Shown in pieces: positions 24,216 to 34,266 of a stretch of DNA of 64,000 nucleotides. The stretch lies in NCBI GenBank assembly GCA_030159075.1, contig BROG01000128.1, positions 424,501 to 488,500 of the forward strand, written 5' to 3'. The notes beneath the pieces were generated by a model. That model was given only the letters and a program-made list of their open reading frames with translations. It did no database searches and had not been told where the DNA came from. Every line of letters starts with the position of its first letter. Position 1 is the first letter of the stretch. This DNA comes from Atrina japonica (lineage: Eukaryota; Mollusca; Bivalvia; Pterioida; Pinnidae). A program made the position numbers and the translations under genes.

Positions 24216-24414
24216 TGACATTGTCAATACAATAAAGTATTTTACATGCCATTTCCTACTTGAACACATTAGTTTCTTTTGCCTAATCAATGTTTTCATG
24301 AAATGTTTAGATTGAAAAAATGGAAAGACATTGGAAAATGGAAATACAAAATTTAAGATTTTTTCATTTGATTTTTTACTTCAAAAGTGTTTTTCACGTC
24401 ATAACGATTTTTCA
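24216..24414. other. Spacer
   Basis: Short AT-rich spacer between a retroelement tail and a SINE. Frames entering it come from the SINE antisense. Confidence 0.4.
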
Positions 24415-24600
24415 GTTATATGGTGGCGGGCAGTTTTTACCAGTGGAGAAGAGAACCCGGTTACAATGTACCCGGGAAGAGACCACCGGCCTTCCGCAAG
24501 TAAACTGGCAAATGTTCTCACAAAGTAAAATCGAAGAAGTACTCAAAGTCCATCAGAACACGACTAATCAGGTATACAAAGGCTCTCAGTGAGAAACTTA
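24415..24600 (-). mobile_element. SINE body, reverse orientation
   Basis: Read on the - strand it has GCCAGTTTACTTGCGGAAGG, GGTCTCTTCCCGGGTACATT, GTAACCGGGTTCTCTTCTCC and AACTGCCCGCCACCATATAA. The same blocks are present in the + SINEs at 56,110-56,338 and 57,186-57,436. The tRNA-like head is not visible. The two + frames overlapping here (65 and 90 codons) are antisense artefacts. Confidence 0.75.
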
Positions 24601-24789
24601 AGCTTCGTGTTTTAAAGCGCGATGCACTAATTACTCGGCAATGGAGGCCCCCATTATTTAAGATACACTAGATATTATTTACGACATTCTGGGAGATGTG
24701 TTGATATTGATATATGGATCATACAGAACTTCGTATGAGGTGCAATTTTTGTATTGGGGTATTTGTGTGGTAAAAGCGTTCAATGGCAA

Positions 24790-24985
24790 GCGGGGGGTCA
24801 TTAGTTTCATCACCAAGCGCTCGGCATACGAAATGAAACTTTCGGGTGAAATTTAAAACCGAGATTCTATATCACAGTAGGCATGACTCTTTAAAAATCT
24901 TTCACATCATATGCGTCAGACCACAGTACTGGTCAAGATTTGTGGCACGTCACCTAAAGCTATTGACATCTCAATATAACAGAAA
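24790..24985 (+). mobile_element. SINE body (second family)
   Basis: It contains ACCAAGCGCTCGGCATACG, ATATCACAGTAGGCATGACT, ACTGGTCAAGATTTGTGGCA, then CGTCACCTAAAGCTATTGAC and ATCTCAATATAAC. The same end structure occurs at 63,830-64,000 and in the - strand SINE at 40,620-40,870. I see no certain tRNA-like head. It ends directly at the 42-bp minisatellite. Confidence 0.65.
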
Positions 24986-24999
24986 TCGCGTTGGCGTAT

Positions 25000-25507
25000 G
25001 AGATCACGGTGTATCGAGCAGAGACAGTATCGATGTATATTGTTATCATGATGTATCGAGAAGAGACAGTATCGATGTATATTATTATCTCGGTGTATCA
25101 AGCCGAGACAGTATCGATGTATATTGTAATCACGACGTATCGAGCCGAGACAGTATCGATGTATATTGTTATCAAGGTGTATCGAGCCGAGAGAGTATCG
25201 ATGTATATTGTTATCACGGTGTATCGAGCCGAGACAGTATCGATGTATATTGTTATCACGGTGTATAGAGCAGAGACAGTATCGATGTATATTGTTTTCA
25301 CGGTGTATCGAGCCGAGACAGTATCGATGTATATTGTTATCACGGTGTATCGAGCAGAGACAGTATCGATGTATATTGTTATAATGATGTATCGAGCAGA
25401 GACAGTATCGATGTATATTATTATCTCGGTGTATCAAGCCGAGACAGTATCGATGTATATTGTTATCACGGTGTATCGAGCCGAGACAGTATCGATGTTT
25501 ATTGTTA
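25000..25507. repeat. Minisatellite, 42-bp unit, about 12 copies
   Basis: The unit is CACGGTGTATCGAGCCGAGA, then CAGTATCGATGTATATTGTT and AT. Because 42 is divisible by 3 and the unit lacks stops in several frames, long frames open on both strands (229 codons -, 179 codons +, several shorter). They encode 14-residue repeats such as YRAETVSMYIVITV and are not gene evidence. Variants in the first units (ATGATGTATCGA, then ATTATTATCTCGG) recur near the other end, about 336 bp or 8 units away. Confidence 0.95.
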
Positions 25508-25544
25508 TATGCTTTTCTATCAGTCTTTGATAATTCATAAAATA

Positions 25545-25705
25545 TAGATAGCAAAGTATAAACATTAGACAAGTACATAAGGCAAACATGGTGAATATTG
25601 GACAAATACGGACCTATTATAAATTAAAAAATGGGGTCAGATGTTTAGGATGACTAAGCATCTGCTGCCAACCAGTCACGTCCGCCGTCAGTTCGCCATT
25701 AATTC
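25545..25705 (-). mobile_element. Solo 3' tail of RT retroelement (type 1, reverse)
   Basis: On the - strand it reads a GGCGGACGTGACTGG start, GGCAGCAGATGCTTAGTC, a decayed middle, then AGGTCCGTATTTGTCCAATA, TTCACCATG and ATGTTTATACTTTGCTATCT. Module order equals the + copies. The near-identical start module supports this as the same family. Confidence 0.7.
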
Positions 25706-25740
25706 CAGATCAACGAAGGCGATCTGTTGTTACAGTTGTG

Positions 25741-26365
25741 TAAATATTATAAACATAATACCAAAGTTATAATGCTCAAGACGATATCGTTTCTGTCAAT
25801 TAGACTTCATCAGTTGAGCCCCAATTTGAAAAGTATGTATATTTTCTAAAGATAAAGTGGTATCATACCAGGCCAAATAATATCTCTAAAGGTATAAGAA
25901 ATCCGTCTAAGAGTAACCACTGTAAAAAAAAAAGACTATCTTAACTTTAAAACTTTTTCGAATTTAAATGGTGTTAACAGTGCTAAATATTACTTTAGTA
26001 TAAGATGAACAACTGGTACCGAAATACCAGGTACTAGGTTTATATATACCCTCGGGGACTCAAACGGTCCACCAGCAGTGACAACGACCTAGTGGTTATA
26101 AATATTATAAACATAATACCAAAGTTATAATGCTCAAAACGATATCGTTTCTGTCAATTAGACTTCATCAGTTGAGCTCCAGTTTGAAATGTATGTGTAT
26201 TTTCTAGAGATAAATTGGTATCATACAAGGCCAAATAATATCTCAAAAAGTATAGCCGAAATCCGTCTAAGAGTAACCACTATAAAAACAAGACTATCTT
26301 AGCTTTAAAAAATGTTCGAATTTAAATGGTGTTAACAATGCCAAATATTAATTTAGTATAAATTG
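25741..26365. repeat. Tandem pair of about 265-bp repeats, 358 bp apart
   Basis: Copies at 25,741-26,005 and 26,099-26,365 share TAAATATTATAAACATAATA, CGATATCGTTTCTGTCAATT, AGACTTCATCAGTTGAGC and TTCGAATTTAAATGGTGTTA with few differences. The linker between them contains ACTGGTACCGAAATACCAGG and CCACCAGCAGTGACAACGAC, which look like a dispersed repeat of their own. Confidence 0.85.
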
Positions 26366-26800
26366 ATTATATTCTTCATCCCTGAAATGATATAAAGTTT
26401 TGTGAAAAATTGTAGTTTAAATCACCAACCCCTGAAAAACAATAGACTCTTCTGTAAATCAATGACTTTGACCAGTCCAAATGTGTCTTTAGGGATCAAT
26501 GGGTTAACGCACATACAAAATCACATGATAATTGTCAAAATTGTTTAGAAATAAAGAATTATAAAATAGTTCTGTTTCGTTTGCTCTATGTTTTGGTGTA
26601 GTCTGCCTAAATACTTTTTAAGAATGATATATCGTCTCCATGACAATCATAACATTTGCTGAAATAACAGAATTGGTTTAAGCAGTTAGGTTCAGCAATC
26701 ATCTATGATTCCAGTGTGGTTTGTATCTGTTAATTATGAACACGTCTTGCGTAACAAGGATTCAGAGTTAACTGTTTTATTGGAATCGTATTAAATCTGG
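26366..26800. repeat. Dispersed duplication, copy 1 (about 435 bp)
   Basis: The segment is repeated in the same orientation at 28,076-28,520. Shared runs include CAATAGACTCTTCTGTAAAT, GTTTGCTCTATGTTTTGGTG and TTAGGTTCAGCAATCATCTA. An inner core at 26,413-26,518 is a short inverted-repeat element listed separately. Confidence 0.88.
26413..26518. mobile_element. Short inverted-repeat element (ACCCCTGAAAA family)
   Basis: The left end TTTAAATCACCAACCCCTGA and the reverse complement of the right end (TTAACCCATTGATCCCTAAA) are related. The interior has ATCAATGACTTTGACCAGTC. Similar cores lie at 28,131-28,226, 40,036-40,123, 43,464-43,552 and 53,220-53,328. No coding capacity. Confidence 0.5.
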
Positions 26801-28075
26801 TCACAATTGATACATTTTGCATTATCTTTCCGAGCCTATACGAAGCCTATACATATATATCTGTAACATTTATGTTGCCAGTTTGTGGTAATATATTTTC
26901 AACCCGGGTAAAAGAAAGCACTGCCCTATGTCCTTGACTGAATAGATCCTTTATTTCACTGCTGTCACACTAAATCGTTCTCGGTATAAGCATGAATGAA
27001 TATTGCAAACCATCATTCTGTCATCCAATTTAACTAACTGTTGAGTGGGAAAATAGTGTGACATAGATCAATGTGCATGCTGTAAACTACTTTGGAGGGA
27101 AATGGAGAAGAATAATGCATAGTGATTGACAATTGTATACATACGATATCACAATAATTACAACATGTAAATTTAGTGTATAATTACCTTTTTATCATTA
27201 AATAATTTATCATCTGTACAATCAAGTAATATATATTAATATATAGTGATATATTAAAATTACATAAAATATACAGAAAAATCACAATCTTGTGACCATA
27301 AAATTTGACAGATCGGCAGGTTTTTATGTCAAGACTTCACTTAAAATTTGTGATTTGTTAATTATGTGAAGAATAAAACATAAGTATATAAACATAGAAA
27401 AATATAGATAACAAAAAGAGTAACATTTAACATCTTTCTACATGGTTTTTATACAGTTAATATGATATTCTTGTAAATAAAAACATTTTATTATAGGCAA
27501 AAGAAAGATTGAATCTTATGAAATTCTTTGAAAGAGAAAATTAAAGTAGTTGTATTTTTCCAACAGAAGTAAATATAGGCCACCATTACATTCTATAAAT
27601 ATTTACCATTTGTGTATTCTATTCATGTATTCTCGGAATTTGCAGTTAGATACAAAATATCAGCGTAATAACCGTCAGATAGTTCAAGTTCCTGTATAAA
27701 AGAACTCATGTGAAGATTGAGACGCGGTATCAGGTGTGTGTCTTTATAAAAATATCAGTGGTCCTTTAAGAATTACATAGTAATCAGGTTTTGTTAGCAC
27801 CACAAAAAACTCTGTCGACACCGTATAACTGAAATAGAGTTGGGTTTCGAGATAAAAACAAGCGTAATCAATTATTTGGATTTAAAATTTAATTCGAATT
27901 AATTTGTTGGTACAAAATCGGACATCTTACGTCATAAACGGCAAAAACAGTGATGTTATGAAATTATCTGGTTATGTTGTTACGAGACAAAATTGTTGCA
28001 ATTTTGTCATACACTGTTCTGTACCTGTGACTGATGGAGACAGCCCAATATTCAATTTATCTGTCACAGTTGTGT
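26801..28075. other. Very AT-rich spacer
   Basis: No gene or repeat recognised. The stretch around 27,120-27,480 is particularly AT-rich with many ATATTA runs. Confidence 0.45.
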
Positions 28076-28520
28076 AAATTGATTACATTCCTCATCCATG
28101 AAATGAAATAAAGTTTTGATGAAAAACTTGTAGTTTAAATAATCAACCCCTGAAAAACAATAGACTCTTCTGTAAATCAATTACTTTGACCAGTCCAAAT
28201 GTGTCTTTAGGGATCAATGGGTTAACGTACATACAATATTACATGATAATTGTCAAAATTGTTTAGAAATAAAGAATTATCAATAGTTCTTTTTCGTTTG
28301 CTCTATGTTTTGGTGTAGTCTGCCTAAATACTTTTTAAGAATGATATATCGTTTCCATGACAATCATAACTTTTATTAAAATAATAGAATTGGATTAGGC
28401 AGTTAGGTTCAGCAATCATCTATGATTCCAATGTGATTTGGATCTGTTAATTATGAACACGCCTTGCGTAACAAGGGTTCAGAGTTAACTGTTTTATTGG
28501 CATCGTATTAAATCTTACGA
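28076..28520. repeat. Dispersed duplication, copy 2
   Basis: Direct-orientation copy of 26,366-26,800, about 1.7 kb downstream, with small indels. It is preceded by CACAGTTGTGTAAATTGATT, whereas the 265-bp repeat begins after TTACAGTTGTGTAAATATTA. Copy 2 therefore joins the shared flank directly to the 435-bp part, lacking the 265-bp unit. Confidence 0.88.
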
Positions 28521-28524
28521 ACCA

Positions 28525-28700
28525 GTACATCTGAATGTAAAAAAACTCTGATAGCAAAGTATAAATCTTCAGGATGTCCAGGATATATACAGATCTGGTG
28601 AATATTGGACAAACATGGGCCTCTGGAAATACAGGGGTGTGAGCAGGTGTAGTGGAGGAATAAAGCATCCTCTGTTGAGTCCATAGTCAAATCCAAATGA
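28525..28700 (-). mobile_element. Solo 3' tail of RT retroelement (type 1, reverse)
   Basis: On the - strand it reads TTGACTATGGACTCAACAGA, GGATGCTTTATTCCTCCACT, then ATTTCCAGAGGCCCATGTTT, GTCCAATATTCACCAGATCT, ATCCTGGACATCCTGAAGAT and TTATACTTTGCTATC. It is one of the best-preserved type 1 tails and abuts the end of the 435-bp duplication. Confidence 0.78.
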
Positions 28701-28974
28701 AATAAGTGAGGAACGAATCCTCGTTGCAATTGGTACAGACGTCTTAACAATCGCTATAAAACATCAATTTCAAGACTTTAAATATCTCTCCGATATTAAA
28801 TCAATTCTCATTTTTGGAAACAATAGTTAAAAAATCAAACAATTTGAAATATATTATCCCTAGTACTTGTGATCTTTTGCCAATTACGTAGCGTGATCAT
28901 AAATGAAAAATATAAATTCACCGGTAACATGCTGTTACCATCATTTGTGCATCACCATAATTTGTTTCTGATAT

Positions 28975-29100
28975 GTTTTGATTTGACTATGGATTCATAT
29001 CGGATGTGGTCGGCCCCAGGGGAAACAACCTCTTCATGGTACTTGATCCCACCTCGGGTTTTTCAGTAATCCAAGCTTGTTCAATGTTCACTGCATTATA
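28975..29100 (+). mobile_element. Solo 3' tail of RT retroelement (type 1)
   Basis: It contains TTTGACTATGGATTCATATC, GGATGTGGTCGGCCCCAGGG, TTCATGGTACTTGATCCCAC, then AATCCAAGCTTGTTCAATGT and TCACTGC. It is immediately followed by another retroelement fragment at 29,110. Confidence 0.65.
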
Positions 29101-29109
29101 CCTTGTCTG

Positions 29110-29500
29110 TTGTTTTGCCTCGGACTGCAATGCCCCTATTTCATATGTCAGGGCGTGTTCGACGTGTGAGTATTTCAAATACAAAGGCAAACTACTGATA
29201 CATTGTTGAAGGGACATCGGGAATCACTCTTGATATTAACTGTCCGCAAATTTTACGGTCAGTACGATGACCTTGTTTGTAGTTTTTGTGTTTCACTAAG
29301 TGAAATGTTGAGTTACCTCTTCAGTGACTGTTGTTGAGTCGTCTGTATCGGTTGTACAAGGATTAATTCCTCATTTTACTCCTCCATGGCACCTCTAGTT
29401 TTCTAGAGGTCGTTGTTTGTCCAATATTCACCAGATTTGTATAATGTATCTTGGACATCCTGAAGATTTATACTTTGGTATTTGTGTTCTGTGTTTTTAT
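29110..29500 (+). pseudogene. Decayed RT C-terminus with attached type 1 tail
   Basis: An in-frame YVRACSTCEYFKYKGKLL (ending 29,205) parallels RYARACSSYECF in the RT copy at 36,090-36,130. After a stop and frame change, KFYGQYDDLV and VSLSEM (about 29,255-29,320) parallel KFYGRYGDLV and VPLSDL. Immediately downstream is a type 1 tail: ACTCCTCCATGGCACC, TTTCTAGAGGTCG, TTTGTCCAATATTCACCAGA, TGGACATCCTGAAGATTTAT, ACTTTGG. This copy ties the type 1 tail to the RT coding end. It is a dead fragment with several stops. Confidence 0.72.
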
Positions 29501-30310
29501 ATTTATTTGGTAAAAAATGTCACATGACTGCCTTCCATGGTTCTATGAACGGCCAGTAGCAAAAAGGAGACGGCAAATGCGGATCATCCGATTCAGATTT
29601 TTGTATTCAGTGGAAATTGAAGACATTCGCTAATGGTAATATAGTTTCCGACAAAGTAAAACAGTTACTTTATAGTTGCTTTTATTCCCATGGGATTTAA
29701 TTTCGCTATATCCGTGGTCCAAGAAAATACTAAGAACTTAAATACTCATGACTAAAAGACAATTCGTAACTAATTTTTATCTTTTCTTTTCAGGAAAACG
29801 CGAAATTTTCTCTCCGTGAAATTAAACAACTATACAGTATTAGGTTTGTTACTGACCGTTTACGGGAATATGTCTGATTGATCAAATCCATGGAAGGCGA
29901 ATCTCAGCCTCGCCTTACATGTCCTGGTGTTCGGTCAGGAAAAAACCTAATACCTAATAGTGGGCTTCCAGATATTTGTTTAGCATCTGTTCTTATCTAT
30001 ATGTACACTTCAAACTAAATGTCAGCTGAGCTGAAGGTTTGATTCTAGATTTAGAAACAATTTGCCCTTTCAAAGAAATTACAAAAAAAAAAAATAAATG
30101 TTAAGTTCGAAGAATGTTGCTTTAATGTTTTCGTTCTATTTAGCAGTCAAATTACTTAATTGAAAATGTCTACGGAAAATAGAATTATCACCTAATTTAT
30201 TTGATTCACAATTCTGTAGACGTTGAATAATTTCACGTATTTTTATTTACAGTGCTGAACAAATTCGCGATCGTGTTAGTGGTAAAGGATATAATGGATA
30301 TAACCGGTAT
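29501..30310. other. No recognised feature
   Basis: AT-rich spacer with a poly-A run near 30,085. No open frame or shared repeat seen. Confidence 0.4.
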
Positions 30311-30315
30311 TTCAA

Positions 30316-30432
<117 letters not shown>

Positions 30433-30509
30433 CTTGTATTCTGCTGCTCTGTTTGTATGATTTATTTTCACAGTTAATGTGCAATGTGGTAGGGGTAATT
30501 GTGCTTTAT

Positions 30510-30534
30510 ATATGTATATATATATATATAGGGG

Positions 30535-30597
<63 letters not shown>
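30510..30597. repeat. (AT)n microsatellite in two blocks
   Basis: Two AT blocks are separated by GGGGTAATTA. The same GGGGTAATT string precedes the first block near 30,491, so a GGGGTAATT-plus-AT unit may have duplicated. Confidence 0.92.
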
Positions 30598-30697
30598 CCT
30601 GTACAAGTTTCCATTGATAAGCCTTTTTCCGAATATTTTGTGCGCGTGTAGAAAATTAAAAACGAGTATCATAGATTCTTTTTATTATATGATATAA

Positions 30698-30790
30698 AAT
30701 CTCAGATACCAAATATAAATCTTCAGGATGACCAGGCTACATATATAAATCTGGTGATATTGGACTCCAGAAATGAGATCGTTGCGTTTG
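30698..30790 (-). mobile_element. 3' tail of reverse-strand RT retroelement (type 1)
   Basis: On the - strand it reads CTCATTTCTGGAGTCCAATA, TCACCAGATTTATATATGTA, a CCTGGTCATCCTGAAGATTT block and ATATTTGGTATCTGAG. It lies just downstream, in the - direction, of the RT remains at 30,830-31,178 and is probably the tail of the same insertion. Confidence 0.7.
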
Positions 30791-30829
30791 CCGTATAGTC
30801 TGGTTGTTAATTTCCCGTCTGTGCCTATT

Positions 30830-31630
30830 ATAAGTAAAATGTCCTAATAGAAAGGGTGTGCGTTTGATTCAGTTGTGTCTTTATTTTAGCTCCTTGGGAT
30901 ATATTGCATTGACATATGTATGACATTGTCATTATTAATTGACAAAACGTCGTCGATATATCTAAATGTCATACTAAAGGACACCGCTAGCTTTTTTCTT
31001 TTGATTCAGAAAACATTCTGAATGAAGTATTCTTCGTATTTATAAAGGAACAATTCGGCAAATAAAGGGGTACAATGGGTCCCTATGGAAACACCAAGAA
31101 TTTTCTGAAAAACAAGGTCTCCAAATATTACAAATATATTGTCTATTAGAAATTCCAGCATTCTTATGATCTAACATCTACAGTAGGGTGACAAAAGTGA
31201 GTATAATTTATTTTTCTCTATATATTTCATATAAAACCACACTTTTCAAAAAACTATTATACTGCCATTTCCAGTTCAATTCCAATAAAAATTTCAGTAT
31301 TAACTATGAATTCTTTGAAGGTTCCGTGTTCAATTCCAATAAAAATTTCAGTATTAACTATAAATTCTTTGAAGGTTCCGTGTTTGTTTTTAGGTAAATT
31401 TTCATTGTTTCCTTTTATAGTTTTGATGAATTTTGCAGGATACAACATTTTATGTCTCTTCTGTATGAGTAAAAAGGGAATGATGACATATGGAATTTAA
31501 TTTTCTGTCTACATAGAGAAAACTAAAAATTACACTCACTTTGTGACCCTACTCTACAATATTACGGCATTTCCTGATGACTGGGATGAAATTGTATATT
31601 CTACTTTTTGTCGATTTATCTAATTGTCAA
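30830..31630 (-). pseudogene. Decayed reverse transcriptase, interrupted by a DNA element
   Basis: On the - strand, one frame carries IIRMLEFLIDNIF (about 31,130-31,172) then SIGTHCTPLFAELFLYKYE (about 31,036-31,090). This has the form of the conserved GxxxGTxCAPLxAxLFLY region of this RT group. A frame change later, FRYIDDVLSINND (about 30,925-30,965) carries the YIDD catalytic box with both Asp. Further on is a PKELK-like scrap. Several stops and frameshifts make it inactive. Upstream in the - direction the reading is cut at a TA by the element at 31,181-31,554. Just beyond that element (31,557-31,575) the RT-like reading resumes. A Penelope-like affiliation is possible but unproven. Confidence 0.75.
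31181..31554. mobile_element. 374-bp inverted-repeat DNA element inserted at TA
   Basis: The left end is CAGTAGGGTGACAAAAGTGA. The reverse complement of the right end is GAGTAGGGTCACAAAGTGAG. Both are followed by a similar GTRTAATTTTT run, so terminal inverted repeats are roughly 30 bp. TA sits on both sides (31,179-31,180 and 31,555-31,556), as expected for Tc1/mariner-type target duplication. The interior holds a 54-bp tandem duplication (from 31,275 and 31,329) starting TTCAATTCCAATAAAAATTT. No transposase is encoded. The 60-70-codon frames inside come from the 54-bp (18-codon) duplication. Confidence 0.8.
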
Positions 31631-32540
31631 ATCTTAGTGTAAATATAAAACATAGTGTAAAATTGCTTATGCTTCTTACATCTATTTAGGCATACATCTC
31701 AAATTATTGATAACAACAAAGTATACTTTATCAAATATGAATTTTGAAAAATTGCCCACTTGAAAACAACAAAATGAATTATCTACATGGCATGTTTATT
31801 CGGTTGTACCCATTCAACTTCAAGTGATGTTAAGTCATCGCCAAACTTCAGATGATTGAAGTCTGGGTAAGTAGAAAATAAAAGAAGTTTAGTTTTTCGC
31901 ACGTTATCCAATCAAGATGTTCTATATTAGCTCAATTATTATCTTTATTTTCATTTTAGCTTGTATGTTAATGTTTACATCTTTTTATGTAAAAGTGAGC
32001 GACTAAAAACGACTTTACTTCCGTTACTGAAAACGGAAACGTTTTGAAGTACCCTATAACATAGAGTTGTGCAAATATCGTATCAAAATACTGTTTTCTA
32101 TTTTGAACATGTCTGATTGCATTATTATGTATCTTTTGTAATCTGCTTGGGTAATTACTTCCTTTCGCGTCATTACAGTTGCATTCTGAGGGCAATAAAT
32201 ATCATTAACAAGACTAAATTAAAATCAAACTTTTGGCAACGTGATTAGAAAGTGATACGCTACTGATGTTGATATCGATCTGAATGTCATATGTACTTTT
32301 AATGCTATATCTAGAATGTATATGTACATTCCTAAAATGTTAATCCTTCGTGATCTGGTCATTTTATTATACACTTGCCTCGTACTTTGCCATAGCCGAT
32401 TTAGAAAAGACTCCCACGTGAACGTCTCAGCTTATCCTTTTCTTTGAGGTATTATATATTGACATTAAGACGGACACTGGCAGTGAGGTTATTTAAGTCA
32501 TATTAAAAGTACTGTATCAAGATAAAAGAGTATTGTCAGG
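31631..32540. other. No recognised feature
   Basis: AT-rich spacer. A 75-codon - strand frame (31,968-32,195) has no recognisable motif. Confidence 0.4.
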
Positions 32541-32544
32541 AGAC

Positions 32545-32640
32545 AATATAAAAACTCTGTGAACATTCGACAAGCACGGAGTTTTGAAAATTCAGAAGTG
32601 GAATCATGTGGAGGAGTCTTATGTTACTGTGAAATGCAAT
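32545..32640 (-). mobile_element. Solo 3' tail of RT retroelement (type 1, reverse, decayed)
   Basis: On the - strand: CTCCACATGATTCCACTTCT, GAATTTTCAAAACTCCGTGC, TTGTCGAATGTTCACAGAGT. This is the middle of the type 1 tail. The far end is altered. Confidence 0.6.
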
Positions 32641-32689
32641 TCACTCTGTGACTGTTTTTGTCAGGAATATAATTTTTATTGGTAATCTT

Positions 32690-32800
32690 GAATACAATAA
32701 TGTGGCCATAGGACAATTATGAACCTCTGAGAAATACAAAGGTGGACCAGGTACCACAGATGACTTAACATCTCCTGCCAACCGATCATACCTGAATATG
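32690..32800 (-). mobile_element. Solo 3' tail of RT retroelement (type 1, reverse, decayed)
   Basis: On the - strand: GATCGGTTGGCAGGAGATGT, TAAGTCATCTGTGGTACCTG, TGTATTTCTCAGAGGTTCAT, AATTGTCC. A second reverse tail within 150 bp of the previous one suggests repeated insertion into the same neighbourhood or duplication. Confidence 0.6.
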
Positions 32801-33884
32801 GCCACAGTCGTATCAAAATAAGAACAAGAAAATCTTTTTCACATTTGGTATTGAAGATTCAACAACGACTACAAACATGCAACTCAACATTTCAGATTAC
32901 AACAAGGGTAAATTTCTGGTCTAGTTATCGATATTTTTACAACGATATCAAAAAATTCAAAATTACAATTATTGTGATACATCATATTGGCAAACAAAGA
33001 CATATTATCGACCATAAACTTTACGAAATGTAATTCAATCGTATTGCATTCACACCTGTTTTTGCAGATTAATGTGTACTTCAAATCAAAAATGAAATAT
33101 CATTCGAATCGAATACTCCCTTCCTTTTAACTCAAGTGACATACGCTCGAGTTTTTAATCTGCATTGCCTCATGAGTAAGAAATGTAAACTTCTGTCGTG
33201 ATGGAACTAATTCGACGTCTCAGCATCGTTTAAACAAAGTGACAACCAATTCCCTGGATTATATTAAAGACTGGTATCTAGTCTTGCGAGGGCCCCTGTT
33301 TGGTTTTATATTTCGTAACATGATCGGACTTTGTAAATAACATCATTACAATTGGAAGGATAAATATTGACAAAATGACATTTTGGTCATATAAACAACA
33401 ATAAACCCCAAATGCGTTCTGTAAAATTATGTTTCAATGACCGATAAAGGGATTAATAAAAAGTTTCTCATATAAATAAAATTGACATACATGAATAATA
33501 CGAGAAATATTCATATTGGTTAGTTTTATGTCCATTTGTATAACACACCTAGTAAGATCTTTACTTAAGGTGGAAATAAAATTGTCTGGACAATATGCAA
33601 CACAATGATTAATTTATGTTAGATTGTATTGTATGATTTATTGTCTATCGGTACGTCTTTATTTTACTTACAAACAAGTGGAAATTTTCTTGTGATATAT
33701 GAGATCGTTTTTGTCATATCTAATCAAAGTTTTACACAACCCTTCTTTGAAATGATTTGAAGGCATCTCGTGTGGTTTGTTATACATTTATAATGTTAAA
33801 TTTTTATGTAGAACCGACAAACTTCTTGCAGCACAGATTACTTTATCTTTATTTATTTGTTTATCTTCACTTACCAATATATAA
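32801..33884. other. No recognised feature
   Basis: AT-rich spacer. Overlapping short frames on both strands at 32,845-33,084 are not recognisable. Confidence 0.4.
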
Positions 33885-33975
33885 AACTTTCAAGACTTCT
33901 AGTTCGCTGGGATAAACTTAGTAATTGTCATTATTAAATTGTCGTCGATATATTGATGTGAAAAAAGTCTCTTCG
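33885..33975 (-). pseudogene. Scrap of reverse transcriptase around YIDD
   Basis: The - strand reads QYIDDNLIMT and, a frame away, VYPSELEVLK. These align with YIDDVRSINNSEF and IYPVELEINE in the copy at 35,812-36,302. Spacing between the two is close to that copy. Nothing longer survives, so it is a very decayed insertion. Confidence 0.6.
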
Positions 33976-34045
33976 TAATAAAGAATTTAAAAGCAGTCCA
34001 TATAATTGGAAATAAAATGATGCAACGTATTTGATCAAACTTAAA

Positions 34046-34098
34046 ATTGTTGAGCAAACATATAACGTAGATCAACTTTGTTGAGCAAACATATGGGA
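34046..34098. repeat. Short tandem duplication
   Basis: GTTGAGCAAACATAT occurs twice about 29 bp apart, with a small linker. Confidence 0.8.
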
Positions 34099-34220
34099 CA
34101 AATTATCTCCTCTAAATCAGACATGTCGTTTTGTAAAAAAAATAATAATTACCAAATCGGTTGTTTTTGTTGATGGTAGTGTTTTAATAGATTTAATTTA
34201 TTCGTTTGATTGTTTTATTG

Positions 34221-34221
34221 T

Positions 34222-34265
<44 letters not shown>
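34221..34265. repeat. Poly-T tract
   Basis: About 45 consecutive T. It could be the A-tail of a reverse-strand retroposon, but no body was identified next to it. Confidence 0.95.

Positions 34266-34266
<1 letters not shown>

Noticed and set aside
24320..24592. 90-codon and 65-codon + ORFs
   Set aside because: The second half of both is the antisense of a SINE body that recurs at 56,110 and 57,186.
24916..25605. 229-codon - strand ORF and overlapping + strand ORFs with 14-residue repeats
   Set aside because: They exist because a 42-bp unit without stops is repeated. Openness in several frames on both strands is expected and no unique sequence or start context supports a gene.
31188..31500. 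Three overlapping ORFs with an 18-residue internal repeat
   Set aside because: They arise from the 54-bp tandem duplication inside a non-coding inverted-repeat element.
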